From contig JACNKP010000052.1 of NCBI GenBank assembly GCA_014381985.1, positions 1 through 64,000 of the forward strand: a DNA stretch of 64,000 nucleotides, read 5' to 3'. Shown here piece after piece: positions 19,248 to 29,349 of this stretch. The notes below the pieces were generated by a model. The model saw only the letters and a program-made list of their open reading frames with translations, did not search any database and had not been told where the DNA came from. Every line of letters begins with the position of its first letter. Position 1 is the first letter of the stretch. Made by a program: the position numbers and the translations under genes. Source of the DNA: SAR92 clade bacterium (lineage in GTDB: Bacteria; Pseudomonadota; Gammaproteobacteria; Pseudomonadales; Porticoccaceae).

Positions 19248-19554
19248 TTTTATACGCCATTTTGTTTTCTTTGAACTCTAACTTAAACGCTGATGAATTG
19301 TAATAGCTGGAGTTTTTTTCTTGGTCTACTTGTTAGTTTTTATGCTTTTGGCATAGCTTTAAGCTGCTAGTCGTTGCTGATTATGGCGGGTTCGCTTTTA
19401 AAACATTGTATTTTCACGATAAATGCGACTATGAAGCTTATTCGTTTCACCTATCAAAATCTCAGTACCAATATAGTCGATCTGACGCTGTTTTACTCCG
19501 CTTCTGGTTGATAGTTTGTTATGAGTCGATACTAAGTTAAAAAGGCAGTGATGT
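19248..19554. other. 307-base intergenic region before sdaA
   Basis: Divergent promoters are expected here. I see no gene, no clear terminator and no striking repeat. The short minus-strand open frame that enters this region overlaps the sdaA start and lacks support. Confidence 0.45.
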
Positions 19555-20949
19555 ATGGCAATTAGCGCACTTGATTTGTTTAAGATAGGCATCGGGCCCT
19601 CAAGTTCGCATACTGTCGGACCCATGCTGGCAGCTGCTCAATTTGCTGCCCATTTAAAAGATGTTGGCGTCTTAAGTTCGGTGACTCGCGTGGTTGCCGA
19701 AATGTTTGGGTCTCTCGGTGCAACGGGCAAGGGACACGGCACACCAAAAGCTGTATTACTTGGTTTGGAGGGAGAGAATCCTGAATCTATAGACATTGCG
19801 AGCATAGCCACTAGGGTGGCTAATATTCGAGAAAATCATTGTTTAAATCTCTGTGGGAGCCATGTCATAAACTATGACCATGAAACAGATTTTTTCCTAC
19901 ATCGACGGAAAAGTTTACCCTTCCACCCCAACGGGATGACATTTTCTGCATTTGATGTGCAGGGTAATAGCCTGAGTAAAAAAACATTCTATTCGGTTGG
20001 CGGTGGTTTTGTTATCGACGGCAATGCGCAGTCTGCTGACTGCCTTATCGAGGATAGTAGGAAGTTACCCTACGAGTTCGATTTTGGGGCAGAGATACTT
20101 ACGTTATGTGCCACACATAATATGACTATTGCTGAGTTGATGCTGGCCAATGAAAGCGCGTGGCGACCGGCTGCTGCGACTAGGGCAGAGCTTTTGAAGC
20201 TCTGGCATTTCATGAAGGAGTGTATTGACAACGGTATAGCCAATAGTGGAATACTACCTGGCGGATTACAGGTGCCAAGAAGAGCTAAACATTTACATCT
20301 TCAGCTTGTTGCTAGATCTGAGTCGGTTGACCCTTTGGCAGTATTAGATTGGGTTACTCTCTACGCACTGGCAGTTAACGAAGAAAATGCGGCTGGCGGT
20401 AGAGTAGTCACGGCACCAACGAATGGTGCGGCAGGTATTATTCCGGCGGTACTTAATTATTATCTTGAGTTTGTCCCCGGGGCCAATACAGATGGCGTGG
20501 TGGACTTTTTGTTAACAGCGGCAGCTATCGGTATTCTCTATAAAAAGAATGCGTCTATTAGTGGTGCAGAAGTAGGTTGTCAGGGCGAGATAGGGTCTGC
20601 CTGTTCTATGGCTGCCGGAGCCCTTACGGCTGTGCTGGGTGGCACTCCAGAGCAGGTTGAAAACGCGGCTGAAATTGGTATGGAGCACAATCTTGGGTTG
20701 ACCTGCGATCCGATTGGAGGCCTAGTCCAGGTGCCTTGCATTGAACGTAACGCAATGGGTTCTATTAAAGCCATTCATGCTTCACGCATAGCTTTACATG
20801 GCGATGGCAATCACTTTGTGTCATTGGATAAGGTCATTAAAACGATGCGTAAAACCGGTGAAGATATGCACAAGCACTACAAAGAAACCTCAAGAGGAGG
20901 TTTAGCCACTCAGGTTTTGGAGGTGCCTGTAAATATCATCGAATGCTAA
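19555..20949 (+). CDS. sdaA: L-serine ammonia-lyase, iron-sulphur type
   Basis: This cytoplasmic enzyme deaminates L-serine to pyruvate and ammonia with a [4Fe-4S] cluster. The 464-residue single-chain protein has the beta domain up front ([16 protein letters not shown]) and the alpha domain behind. The cluster cysteines are in [15 protein letters not shown] and [29 protein letters not shown] is a further family signature. Length matches E. coli SdaA (454). An AAAGG site precedes the ATG. The 3' end overlaps the convergent purC gene by 4 bases. Confidence 0.95.
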   Translation: MAISALDLFKIGIGPSSSHTVGPMLAAAQFAAHLKDVGVLSSVTRVVAEMFGSLGATGKGHGTPKAVLLGLEGENPESIDIASIATRVANIRENHCLNLCGSHVINYDHETDFFLHRRKSLPFHPNGMTFSAFDVQGNSLSKKTFYSVGGGFVIDGNAQSADCLIEDSRKLPYEFDFGAEILTLCATHNMTIAELMLANESAWRPAAATRAELLKLWHFMKECIDNGIANSGILPGGLQVPRRAKHLHLQLVARSESVDPLAVLDWVTLYALAVNEENAAGGRVVTAPTNGAAGIIPAVLNYYLEFVPGANTDGVVDFLLTAAAIGILYKKNASISGAEVGCQGEIGSACSMAAGALTAVLGGTPEQVENAAEIGMEHNLGLTCDPIGGLVQVPCIERNAMGSIKAIHASRIALHGDGNHFVSLDKVIKTMRKTGEDMHKHYKETSRGGLATQVLEVPVNIIEC

Positions 20950-22049
20950 TCGACCAAGCCGTACTTTTCCCTCAGGACAGCTAAGATTTCGGCCTTAGGA
21001 TTGTCGGAAATTTCAAGGGTTTGCCCAGTAATTTTTTCTGCCAAACTGACGTAGGTATTCGACACAGCCATCATTACTGATTCGGGCAAAGGGTTATCTC
21101 TTGCCAAGGCAGTTCGCTCATCCATACGGTTTTTATCTAGTAATATTTCGGGTTCGGGGAAGTGTCCGAGCAATAATTGACGAAAGCTCTCCTTAGAGTT
21201 TTCAACCACTTTTCCGTCGCGGTAGCTGGGCCCATCCCATATTCTTGAAGAGTCAGGAGTGCCCACCTCGTCCATATAGATTAGCTTGTCATTGCCAGCC
21301 CGATCAGTCACATAACCGAACTCAAACTTGGTGTCGACAAAGACCTGATCCAGTTTGGCTAGTTCTTCACTGATCACCGCAAAGCCTTCGCCTAGAAGTT
21401 TCTCATAGGTATCAATATCCCCGGGATTACTAAACTTAAAGGCAACATAATTGTTTTCAATATCCGCTCTTGAGACGTTAACATCATCGACCTCAGGAAC
21501 ACCTGGAATACCGGTTAAGATTCCTTTAGTTGAGGGGGTAATGAGCAGCTCTGGTAATTTTTCGTCGCGCCCCAAGCCATCTATCATTTGGATACCACAA
21601 AATACTCGCTCTCCTTTCTCATAGGCGCGCCACATAGACCCAGTAATATACTGCCGACAAATGGCTTCAATCATTACTGGTTTGGCTTTTTGTACAATCC
21701 AGACGAGAGGGTGGGGGACATCTAAAATGTGGCTCTCGGCAAGACCTTGCTCGCGAAACAGTTTAAACCAATGATTTGAGATGGCGTTCAAGGCGGCTCC
21801 CTTACCGGGAACTCCGCGCATGCCGCCTTCCGCTTGCCATATGCATTCAAAAGCCGAGATACGATCACTAATCACCATGATCGCTAGAGGTGCATCTGGG
21901 GCTACATCATAGTTATTTTCTTCGATTAGTCGTCGACTATCGCAGTCGGTGAGCCAATACACAGATCGCACTTTGCCGCTATGGACAGGTTTATCCGTGC
22001 GAATTGGAAGGTTATCGTTTACTGCTAATACTTTGTCCGCAAGACTCAT
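20946..22049 (-). CDS. purC: Phosphoribosylaminoimidazole-succinocarboxamide synthase
   Basis: SAICAR synthase joins aspartate to CAIR in purine biosynthesis. The 367-residue protein has the N-terminal [10 protein letters not shown] nucleotide-binding loop. It also has the family motifs [28 protein letters not shown] and [13 protein letters not shown] near the active site. It belongs to the longer (about 300-370 residue) form rather than the 237-residue E. coli form; such long forms are common in several marine gammaproteobacteria. An AGGTAA site precedes the start. It is divergent from the SDR39U1 gene. Confidence 0.93.
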   Translation of the reverse strand: MSLADKVLAVNDNLPIRTDKPVHSGKVRSVYWLTDCDSRRLIEENNYDVAPDAPLAIMVISDRISAFECIWQAEGGMRGVPGKGAALNAISNHWFKLFREQGLAESHILDVPHPLVWIVQKAKPVMIEAICRQYITGSMWRAYEKGERVFCGIQMIDGLGRDEKLPELLITPSTKGILTGIPGVPEVDDVNVSRADIENNYVAFKFSNPGDIDTYEKLLGEGFAVISEELAKLDQVFVDTKFEFGYVTDRAGNDKLIYMDEVGTPDSSRIWDGPSYRDGKVVENSKESFRQLLLGHFPEPEILLDKNRMDERTALARDNPLPESVMMAVSNTYVSLAEKITGQTLEISDNPKAEILAVLREKYGLVD

Positions 22050-22208
22050 AAGTTGTTACCTAGCTTGTTGCAATGTAAGTTGGTATGGGAAAATTAACAA
22101 GTCGACGATTCTAACAATTCGTAAACCGCGGAGCAAAGGAAAGATTAGTCTAATATCGGTTATTATGGCGCGTCGAGTTTGTAATCTACAACAGGAAAGG
22201 ACATCTTT

Positions 22209-23105
22209 ATGCAGACCGTTTTGGTTACCGGAGGCAGTGGTTTTATCGGGCGACACTTTTGCCATGCAGCAACGCTGCTTGGTTGGGAGCTTATCGTACT
22301 CAGCCGTAATCCCGTGGCTGCAAAGATGGTTTTACCTGGGGCTGCGCAGATAGTCTCTAACCTAGCTCAAATTAGTTCTGATCTAGCCATAGACTCAATC
22401 GTTAATCTTGCCGGTGAACCGCTTGCCGAACATCGTTGGACAGGTCATCGAAAAAAACAGTTCTATGCCAGCCGCTCAGGGTTGACAGATAGCCTCTATG
22501 ATTTCTTTTGCGGGCGCCAGTCCCCACCCGCCACATTAATTAGCGGTTCTGCTATTGGCTACTACGGTTCCGGTTCAGATCCGAGGCACGAGGGAAGTGC
22601 CGCTGCCGATGGCTTCTCTCATCAGTTGTGCGATAGCTGGGAAAAAAGTGCCAGGCAGTTCGAATCTCTGGGTACACGGGTCTGCATGGTACGAACTGGC
22701 ATTGTTCTTGGCGGTCAAGGAGCCTTGGCGAAAATGCTATTGCCCTTTAATCTTGGTCTTGGTGGGCGAATTGGGGATGGTCGGCAAATAATGTCTTGGG
22801 TTCATATTACTGACATGGTCAATATTTTATTACACTGTATAACCGACGCAGAGCTGTCCGGACCGATTAACGCAACGGCCCCGAATCCGGTGGACAATAA
22901 AACCTTTGTCCAAGCTCTGGGTAAGATATTACATCGCCCAACACTAATACCAATGCCCGGTTTAATGGTCAAATTACTGTTTGGCGAGATGGGTGTTGAA
23001 TTACTTCTCCAGGGGCAGTGCGTGATACCTAAAAAGCTCCAACAAAGCGGCTTTGAATTTAAATACCCAACACTTCCTCAAGCGCTTGAAGATTTGCTAG
23101 GCTAG
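22209..23105 (+). CDS. TIGR01777-type SDR39U1 epimerase family protein
   Basis: This 298-residue protein is an atypical short-chain dehydrogenase of the SDR39U1/YfcH group. It has the Rossmann motif TGGSGFIGRHFC at the N-terminus, the INLAGEPLAEHRWT-like segment near residue 62, SGSAIGYYGSG near residue 113, and a C-terminal DUF1731-like region rich in Pro/Leu. The substrate in bacteria is unknown; an NAD(P)-dependent sugar-nucleotide-like role is only inferred from fold. An AGGAAAGGA site precedes the ATG. It appears monocistronic. Confidence 0.88.
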   Translation: MQTVLVTGGSGFIGRHFCHAATLLGWELIVLSRNPVAAKMVLPGAAQIVSNLAQISSDLAIDSIVNLAGEPLAEHRWTGHRKKQFYASRSGLTDSLYDFFCGRQSPPATLISGSAIGYYGSGSDPRHEGSAAADGFSHQLCDSWEKSARQFESLGTRVCMVRTGIVLGGQGALAKMLLPFNLGLGGRIGDGRQIMSWVHITDMVNILLHCITDAELSGPINATAPNPVDNKTFVQALGKILHRPTLIPMPGLMVKLLFGEMGVELLLQGQCVIPKKLQQSGFEFKYPTLPQALEDLLG

Positions 23106-23215
23106 TTGCGGTAGAGCCACAAAAGTCTAGATCAATTAAGCGTAATAAGTATACTAGACGGCTTTGTCATCACGATCGACAACAACTATAAAAAAATGCC
23201 AAAAGGAGTCTGGCG

Positions 23216-24043
23216 ATGAATGAACGTTTTAGCGGCAAAACAATTATTATCACAGGTGCGTCTGCCGGTGTTGGTGCCGCCTGTGCACGCGCCTTTGCTA
23301 CACAGAAAGCTAATCTGGTGTTGGTGGCCAGAGGTCAGCAAGGACTGGACATTATTGAGGAAGAGCTCTCAGCGCAGACTAAGGTACTTACAGTCGCAAT
23401 GGATGTCTCAAACGTCGAGCAATGTTTGGCACTGTTGGTCAAGGCTGAGGAGGAGTTTGGTACTGTTGATGTTCTGGTCAATAATGCTGGCATGCACAGC
23501 CGGGGCGACCTAGAAACTGTGGATCCTGCAGACGTGGGTGCCATGGTCGATATTAATATCCGCGCGCCCCTTGTATTATCCTGTGCAGCTATTCCCTATT
23601 TACGTCGCTCCGGTGGTGGCGGGATTGTTATGGTCGGGTCACTTGCAGGCATGGCTCCCCTACAGGGCGCGGCAACCTATTCTGGTACTAAAGCAGGATT
23701 GCGAGCATTTGCATATGCCTTGGCGGATGAGATGCGCGGCACCCGAATTCATGTTGGGGTGGTTTCTCCCGGACCAATTGATACGGGTTTTATTATGGAT
23801 GAGATCGACAAGGTTGAAGACATTGTCTTTTCTCAGCCGATGAGCAGTCCTGGAGACGTAGCAGACGCTGTGCTGAAGATAGCAGCCGGAGATAAATTAG
23901 AGATTCCCATGCCAGCTGCCAGTGGTAAATTGACTAATCTAGGGTATCTGTTCCCCAGACTTCGACGTTACCTTCGTCCTAAGCTTTACGCTAAGGGTCG
24001 AAAGAATAAAGATAAGTACCGTAATCGGCAGGTTAACGAATAA
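23216..24043 (+). CDS. SDR family NAD(P)-dependent oxidoreductase
   Basis: This is a classical short-chain dehydrogenase of 275 residues. It has the cofactor motif TGASAGVGAACA, the structural NNAG motif, the catalytic serine in VMVGSLAG and the YSGTK catalytic Tyr-Lys pair, followed by VSPGPIDTGF. The C-terminal tail is rich in Arg/Lys (RRYLRPKLYAKGRKNKDKYR), which is unusual and could associate with membranes. The substrate is not readable. It lies 15 bases before an alpha/beta hydrolase gene and probably forms an operon with it. AAGGAG precedes the start. Confidence 0.88.
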   Translation: MNERFSGKTIIITGASAGVGAACARAFATQKANLVLVARGQQGLDIIEEELSAQTKVLTVAMDVSNVEQCLALLVKAEEEFGTVDVLVNNAGMHSRGDLETVDPADVGAMVDINIRAPLVLSCAAIPYLRRSGGGGIVMVGSLAGMAPLQGAATYSGTKAGLRAFAYALADEMRGTRIHVGVVSPGPIDTGFIMDEIDKVEDIVFSQPMSSPGDVADAVLKIAAGDKLEIPMPAASGKLTNLGYLFPRLRRYLRPKLYAKGRKNKDKYRNRQVNE

Positions 24044-24058
24044 TTCTGGAGGCCTATA

Positions 24059-24820
24059 ATGAAGCTAAATTATATTGACCAAGGCACGGGACAACCTATC
24101 GTTTTATTGCATGGTATGTTTGGCTCTTTATCTAATTTAGGTAATATCGCTCGCGAGCTGGCCACCGGTTATCGAGTGATTAGTGCAGACCTGCGCAATC
24201 ATGGAGATTCCCCCCATGAACAGGAAATGGATATTCCGTGTATGGCCGACGATATCATCGAGCTTTTAGACGATCTTGGCTTGTCCTCAGCGAGTCTAAT
24301 CGGTCACTCCTTGGGCGGTAAGATTGGTATGCAGGTGGCGCTCAATTATCCATCGAGAATAACCAAGTTAGTAGTGGCGGATATTGCGCCAGTCGCCTAC
24401 ATGCCCCGCCAAGACGCGGCATTTAATGGGTTGCGGACGCTGTCTGGTCTTGAGATCAATAGTCGTGGACAAGCTGATACTGCCATGGCAGCGCATGTTC
24501 CGGAGTCTCAGACACGATCTTTTCTGCTAAAAAACCTCATGCGTAAAGTCGATGGTAGCTATTGTTTGAAGATCAATATGTCTGCCATTATAGAAAACTA
24601 TGAGAGTGCCTTGGTGGCTGCCCCAGAGGGCAATTCTTACTTTGGTCCGACGTTGTTTCTGAAAGGTGAAACGTCGGCCTATATTCAGACTAAGCATCAA
24701 TCTAGGATGATCGAACTATTTCCGAATATGAAACTGGATATCATAAAAGACGTTGGTCATTGGTTACATGCTGAAAACCCAGTCGAATTTAATCGGCGGG
24801 TGACAGATTTTCTCATCTAA
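24059..24820 (+). CDS. Alpha/beta hydrolase, YbfF-like esterase
   Basis: This 253-residue cytoplasmic alpha/beta hydrolase has the oxyanion-hole segment LLHGMFGS, the nucleophile elbow GHSLGG and the catalytic histidine in VGHWLHAENP near the C-terminus. The pattern DLRNHGDSPH after the first strand is typical of E. coli YbfF, an acyl-CoA/ester hydrolase. The precise substrate is unknown. It follows the SDR gene with a 15-base gap and is likely co-transcribed. A GGAGG sequence is placed just before the ATG. Confidence 0.88.
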   Translation: MKLNYIDQGTGQPIVLLHGMFGSLSNLGNIARELATGYRVISADLRNHGDSPHEQEMDIPCMADDIIELLDDLGLSSASLIGHSLGGKIGMQVALNYPSRITKLVVADIAPVAYMPRQDAAFNGLRTLSGLEINSRGQADTAMAAHVPESQTRSFLLKNLMRKVDGSYCLKINMSAIIENYESALVAAPEGNSYFGPTLFLKGETSAYIQTKHQSRMIELFPNMKLDIIKDVGHWLHAENPVEFNRRVTDFLI

Positions 24821-24890
24821 CCCCTGAACAATTTGTCTAAATGGGTTAGAATCTCGCCCATACAAATCATCGCATCAGGAATTTCCTAAA

Positions 24891-26087
24891 ATGTTCGAAT
24901 CCCTAAAGCCCGTTGCCATTGACCCTATTCTTGGTTTAATGATCGCCTTTAAAGCTGACCCACGTTCAGAGAAAATTGATCTTGGTGTGGGTGTCTATCA
25001 GGATGATCGTGGTCGCACCCCCGTGATGGAGGCCGTAAAGACCGCCGAGGCACGGCTTATGGATCTAGAAACAACCAAATCATACCAAGGTATGGCCGGG
25101 GATCCTGACTACAACCACCGGATGTTAAGACTACTGTTTGGTGAGCAGCACAGCATACTGAATTCCGGTCGGGTAAAGAGTATTCAGGCGCCTGGTGGGT
25201 CAGGTGCGCTAAGAGTCGGTGCAGAAGTTATTTGTCGCGCTAGACCTGAGTCAAAACTGTGGGTGGGCGTCCCTACATGGCCTAATCATATACCATTGTT
25301 AGGTGGTGCTGGTTTCGAGATAAAAGAATATCCCTACTACGACATGGTCAACCATAAAATTGACGTCCAAGCTATGATGGACGCCTTGCGTAGTGTCCCT
25401 GCTGGAGATATGGTCTTGCTTCATGGGTGCTGCCACAACCCGACGGGCGCAGACTTGTCTCATGAACAGTGGGATCAAATTGCCGACTTGGCATTGGAAC
25501 GCGGTTTTATTCCATTTATCGACACGGCCTATCAAGGTCTTGGTGATGGATTAGATGAGGATGGCTACGGCATGCGCATGATGGCTGAGCGACTTCCTGA
25601 GTTGGTCATTGCCTCCTCTTGCTCAAAGAATTTTGGGCTTTATCGTGAGCGTACCGGCTCCATTACCTTTATCGCTGAAACGCCGGAGCAAGCTGATATT
25701 GTCGTGAGTCAGGCGATGTCTACCGCTAGGTCCATTTATTCTATGCCACCAGCCCATGGTGCGTTGTTAGTGTCTATGGTGTTGGGCGATGATCAGTTGC
25801 GGGCTCATTGGCAAGCTGAGCTTGAGACAACGCGGTTGCGCATTAAATCTATGAGAACACTGTTGTGCGACAGTATTCAAGATAACGAAGCGGGTCTGGA
25901 CTTTAGTCACATTAAAGAGCAAAAGGGCATGTTTTCATTTCTGGGTATCACTTCGTTGCAACTTGAGCGGTTACGTGATGAGTTCGGTATTTATATAGTG
26001 TCATCCACCCGCATTAACCTTGCTGGTGTTAACTCTAACAATATCGATTATCTCAGCCAGTCAATGCTCAGGGTATTAAAGCCGTAG
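24891..26087 (+). CDS. tyrB: Aromatic amino acid aminotransferase
   Basis: This PLP-dependent class I aminotransferase of 398 residues belongs to the AspC/TyrB family. The PLP lysine is K246 in SSCSKNFGLYRERTG. HGCCHNPTGADL is the cofactor-binding Asn motif, and ARPESKLWVGVPTWPNH lies before it. It transaminates aromatic amino acids and probably aspartate. The neighbouring convergent aroK gene (shikimate pathway) fits an aromatic assignment, although the aspartate/aromatic distinction cannot be settled by eye. The ATG follows a GGAATTTCC sequence. Confidence 0.88.
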   Translation: MFESLKPVAIDPILGLMIAFKADPRSEKIDLGVGVYQDDRGRTPVMEAVKTAEARLMDLETTKSYQGMAGDPDYNHRMLRLLFGEQHSILNSGRVKSIQAPGGSGALRVGAEVICRARPESKLWVGVPTWPNHIPLLGGAGFEIKEYPYYDMVNHKIDVQAMMDALRSVPAGDMVLLHGCCHNPTGADLSHEQWDQIADLALERGFIPFIDTAYQGLGDGLDEDGYGMRMMAERLPELVIASSCSKNFGLYRERTGSITFIAETPEQADIVVSQAMSTARSIYSMPPAHGALLVSMVLGDDQLRAHWQAELETTRLRIKSMRTLLCDSIQDNEAGLDFSHIKEQKGMFSFLGITSLQLERLRDEFGIYIVSSTRINLAGVNSNNIDYLSQSMLRVLKP

Positions 26088-26099
26088 TTCGGAGAAGCC

Positions 26100-26627
26100 C
26101 TAGCTTATATAGGGCCGTGTGGCTGCAATCACTTGCTGAAGGCACTCTTCGATGTCATGACCGCTGCAATCAATGCGTATATCCGCGTAACGGAGATAGA
26201 GCTCTCGGCGCTCAGCAAAAAGTTCAGTGAGCGACTGGCCGGGCTTTCTCACGATTCCGCGGGTGTTGAAGTCTTTGATGCGGCGCGTTAACTCGTTAAT
26301 GTCGACATCCAAAAATACAGTTACTGCATTAGCAGTTAAATGCGCCATTCCAGCGGAGGAATACACTGCGCTACCGCCAGTGGAAACGACTTTCTTTTGC
26401 GCTTGTTCTTTTAGTAACACCGCCTCTTCAACTGCACGTACTGCCTGGTAATCACTCTGATCAAGAAGCTCTTGTATGGGCTTTCCGCACTCGAGTTCGA
26501 TACTTTTATCGGTATCCACAAAATCCAGACCAAGATTATCCGCGATTAGCACACCTATAGTACTTTTCCCTGCACCAGGCATGCCGATGAGGACTATGCT
26601 GGATATTGATTTATTTAAGGTGACCAC
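26100..26627 (-). CDS. aroK: Shikimate kinase
   Basis: Shikimate kinase phosphorylates shikimate at the 3-hydroxyl in chorismate synthesis. The 175-residue P-loop protein has GMPGAGKST at residues 15-23, the shikimate-binding DTDK motif, and VVSTGGSAVY (GGG-like motif, here GGS), then RRELYLRYADIRID. The usual GGG shikimate-binding loop is replaced by GGS, which is a mild oddity. Length is normal. It converges on the aminotransferase with a 12-base gap. Here it is not linked to aroB, unlike the common aroK-aroB pair. Confidence 0.86.
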   Translation of the reverse strand: MVTLNKSISSIVLIGMPGAGKSTIGVLIADNLGLDFVDTDKSIELECGKPIQELLDQSDYQAVRAVEEAVLLKEQAQKKVVSTGGSAVYSSAGMAHLTANAVTVFLDVDINELTRRIKDFNTRGIVRKPGQSLTELFAERRELYLRYADIRIDCSGHDIEECLQQVIAATRPYIS

Positions 26628-26732
26628 TAATACTTGAACTCTAATAAGATTATCTGGATATTATGCCTGAAATAGAGAGAAATGATCTTACAGTCTGTAT
26701 AATTACAGTAAATCATTCGGATGAGACGTTAG

Positions 26733-27629
26733 ATGGCACATTTTCAGCGTATTGGATTGCTTGGCAACCTTGATTTACCTGCAGTTAAGGAGTCTCTGTA
26801 TAAACTAGAGAGCTTCTTAGTTAGCCAAGGTCGAGACGTCGTGTATGAAGAGCAGACGGCTAACTTGGTCGATAGAGCGGTCGATAAGACACTACCTATT
26901 GCTCAATTTTCCGGTGAAATAGACCTCGGTATTGTAGTTGGAGGTGACGGCAGTATGCTCAGTGCTAGCCGCAAAATGGCTTCATTAGGCATCCCTCTTT
27001 TGGGTATTAACCGCGGCAAGTTAGGCTTTTTAACTGATATCTCGCCTGATGAAATTGAGGCTAGAGTTCTTACCGTGTTATCAGGTGAATACAAACAAAC
27101 ACGCCGATTTATGCTGGAGACATCTGTCACCCGTAATGGAAAGATCATCGGTACTGGTACTGCGCTTAACGACATCGTGCTGCACCCCGGTATGTCGGTT
27201 CGGATGATGACTTTTGAATTATATGTGGATGGTGAGTTCGTCTATAGTCAACGATCCGATGGTCTGATCGTTGCCACACCAACAGGCTCCACTGCTTACG
27301 CCTTGTCAGCAGGTGGGCCACTGTTATTTCCTGAGCTGGATGCCATGGTTGTAGTGCCCTTGAATCCTCACACACTGAGTAGTCGACCTATAGCATTACA
27401 TGGTAGTGCTCAGATTGAGCTAAAAGTGAGCACGCGCAATGAATTGCGCCCACTAATCACCTGTGATGGGCACAATGATATTGTGACCGAACCTGGGGAT
27501 GTTATTACGATTCAAAAGCATGCCCATGATATTTTGTTGATACACCCTAAAGATAATAATTTTTACGGGGTTTGTCGCTCAAAATTGGGCTGGGGTAGCC
27601 GCCTCGGCGTAGTCACAGAAAACGATTAA
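26733..27629 (+). CDS. nadK: NAD kinase
   Basis: NadK phosphorylates NAD+ to NADP+. The 298-residue protein has the diacylglycerol-kinase-like GGDGSML motif with D72, the ALNDIVLH segment and TPTGSTAYALSAGGP, all diagnostic of NAD kinases. Length matches E. coli NadK (292). It starts a run of genes on the plus strand (nadK, rhomboid, DUF1315, DUF2797, pepN) that is often conserved in gammaproteobacteria. Confidence 0.96.
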   Translation: MAHFQRIGLLGNLDLPAVKESLYKLESFLVSQGRDVVYEEQTANLVDRAVDKTLPIAQFSGEIDLGIVVGGDGSMLSASRKMASLGIPLLGINRGKLGFLTDISPDEIEARVLTVLSGEYKQTRRFMLETSVTRNGKIIGTGTALNDIVLHPGMSVRMMTFELYVDGEFVYSQRSDGLIVATPTGSTAYALSAGGPLLFPELDAMVVVPLNPHTLSSRPIALHGSAQIELKVSTRNELRPLITCDGHNDIVTEPGDVITIQKHAHDILLIHPKDNNFYGVCRSKLGWGSRLGVVTEND

Positions 27630-27659
27630 CGTTTCGTTTGTAACGGATATTCTTAATTT

Positions 27660-28268
27660 ATGTCTCAAGAGCCGAATTGGTATAGAGTTGCCAGGCAGTA
27701 CCCAGCTGTCACTTCGCTAGTAATCCTTAGTGCTCTAGGCGGGATACTGGTCAGCGTAGACTACTCTGCGGCGATACAGAACCTGAGCTTCAGTGGTATT
27801 ACAAACAATCAATATTGGCGCCTTATTACCCCTATATTTTTACATTTTGGCATGCTGCATTTTGTTTTTAATAGTCTTTGGTTGTCTATGCTGGGGTCGC
27901 GTATAGAGCAGTCTATGGGGTCGTTGCATCTTATTATTGTGGTGCTAGTCAGCGGGCTAGTCTCAAATATTGCACAATATAGTTGGTCTGGAACTGTAAA
28001 CTTTGGCGGCATGTCCGGAGTGGTATATGCGTTACTGGGCTATATTTGGATAAAAAACACATTGGTCCCTCAACGGTTATTGTCTCTACCTAAAGGCATA
28101 GTCGGGTTTATGGTTGGATGGTTGTTTTTGTGTATGACTCCGGTGGTGACGTTTTTTATTGGCGTTGGCATCGCTAATGCGGCCCATTTAGGTGGACTAT
28201 TAGTGGGGCTTTTATTAGGTTTGGGATTTGGTTTGGTGCAACGATTAAAGGGTGAGCATGGATCTTAA
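27660..28268 (+). CDS. Rhomboid family intramembrane serine protease
   Basis: This 202-residue polytopic membrane protein cleaves transmembrane substrates. It has about six helices, the catalytic serine S119 in GGMSGV and the catalytic histidine H176 in NAAHLGGLLVG. The HFGMLHFVFNSLW segment provides the H/N oxyanion residues. It resembles the short rhomboids seen after nadK in gammaproteobacteria. The 3' end overlaps the next gene by 11 bases. Confidence 0.93.
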   Translation: MSQEPNWYRVARQYPAVTSLVILSALGGILVSVDYSAAIQNLSFSGITNNQYWRLITPIFLHFGMLHFVFNSLWLSMLGSRIEQSMGSLHLIIVVLVSGLVSNIAQYSWSGTVNFGGMSGVVYALLGYIWIKNTLVPQRLLSLPKGIVGFMVGWLFLCMTPVVTFFIGVGIANAAHLGGLLVGLLLGLGFGLVQRLKGEHGS

Positions 28269-28503
28269 GCAGTTATTGAATAGTATCACCCCTGAGGTTT
28301 ATGACAGCCTTAAACGGGCGGTAGAAGTTGGTAGGTGGCCTGATCGCCGATCGCTAACACATGAACAACTATCCCTTTGTATGCAGGCCATTATTGCGTA
28401 CGAAGAGTCTATGCCAAAGCATCAGCGTACGGGTTATGTGCCGCCAAAAAATACGGCTTGCGAGCCGCCCGATCAGGAGCAAACTATAGTGTGGAAAGAA
28501 TAA
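28258..28503 (+). CDS. DUF1315 family protein (YeaC-like)
   Basis: This small cytosolic protein of 81 residues begins MDLKQLLNSITPEVYDSLKRAVE and contains GRWPDRRSLTHEQ, the hallmark of the DUF1315/YeaC family. The function is unknown. The ATG at 28258 is preferred over the in-frame GTG at 28252 because it gives the family's usual start. It overlaps the rhomboid gene by 11 bases, and its stop overlaps the ATG of the DUF2797 gene by one base (TAATG), so translational coupling is likely. Confidence 0.88.
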   Translation: MDLKQLLNSITPEVYDSLKRAVEVGRWPDRRSLTHEQLSLCMQAIIAYEESMPKHQRTGYVPPKNTACEPPDQEQTIVWKE

Positions 28504-29333
28504 TGGCGTTAAAAGCCTCAGGCCACCTGGCTAAAATGGATGTTAAATTAGATGATACAGTGAGCTATCAGCTTCCCCTTGACGATGAACGAGTTGCCTT
28601 AAACGGGCTGATAGGTGAGCATATTAGCATCGAGCACTTAGGTGATATCCACTGCGTACACTGTGGTCGTCGTTCAAAGAAGAGTTTTAGTCAGGGCTAC
28701 TGTTATCCATGTTTTATCAAATTACCTCAATGCGACACCTGTATTATGAGCCCGGAAAAATGTCACTTTCATCAGGGTACATGTCGGGATCCAGAATGGG
28801 GTGAAAAATATTGTTTTACTGACCACTTCGTATATTTGGCAAATAGCTCAGGCGTAAAGGTGGGCATTACCCGTGGCGATCAGTTGCCCACCCGTTGGAT
28901 TGACCAAGGGGCGACACAGGGTCTGCCGATCTTTAGAGTCCAAACGCGATACCAGGCGGGTCTGATCGAAGACTGTCTGCGAGAGCATGTGGCGGACAAA
29001 ACCCATTGGCAGAAAATGCTAAAAGGTAATGCTGAACCGGTAGATTTGCCTACTATACGAGATGAGTTAATGGCGAAATCCGAATCTGGATTAGAATTTT
29101 TAGAGCAAGAGTTTGGTTTGCAGGCATTGCAGCGTCTTTACAATGAGACCACTACAGAGATTAATTTCCCTGTTCATGAGTTTCCCGAAAAAGTGAAGAG
29201 TTTTAATCTAGACAAGCAACCCCTTGTTGAGGGTGTGTTGAAAGGTATTAAAGGGCAGTATCTTATTCTCGATACCGGCGTGATCAATATTCGCAAATAT
29301 ACTGCCTATAACGTGCAGTTTTCAGTTAATTAA
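28503..29333 (+). CDS. DUF2797 zinc-binding-like protein
   Basis: This 276-residue protein belongs to the DUF2797 family. It shows a cysteine-rich region (CVHCGRR, CYPCF, CDTC, CHFHQGTC) between about residues 50 and 95 that looks like a metal-binding site. A region around NSSGVKVGITRGDQLPTRWIDQGA then resembles a GIY-YIG-like nuclease fold; that resemblance is inference. The longer open frame begins at 28377, but the ATG at 28503 is favoured by the one-base stop-start overlap with the upstream gene. The cellular role is unknown. Confidence 0.85.
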   Translation: MALKASGHLAKMDVKLDDTVSYQLPLDDERVALNGLIGEHISIEHLGDIHCVHCGRRSKKSFSQGYCYPCFIKLPQCDTCIMSPEKCHFHQGTCRDPEWGEKYCFTDHFVYLANSSGVKVGITRGDQLPTRWIDQGATQGLPIFRVQTRYQAGLIEDCLREHVADKTHWQKMLKGNAEPVDLPTIRDELMAKSESGLEFLEQEFGLQALQRLYNETTTEINFPVHEFPEKVKSFNLDKQPLVEGVLKGIKGQYLILDTGVINIRKYTAYNVQFSVN

Positions 29334-29349
29334 TTCAAGGACATTACTA

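Noticed and set aside
19398-19625. Minus-strand frame across the sdaA start
   Set aside because: It overlaps the well-supported sdaA start in antisense and shows no family features.
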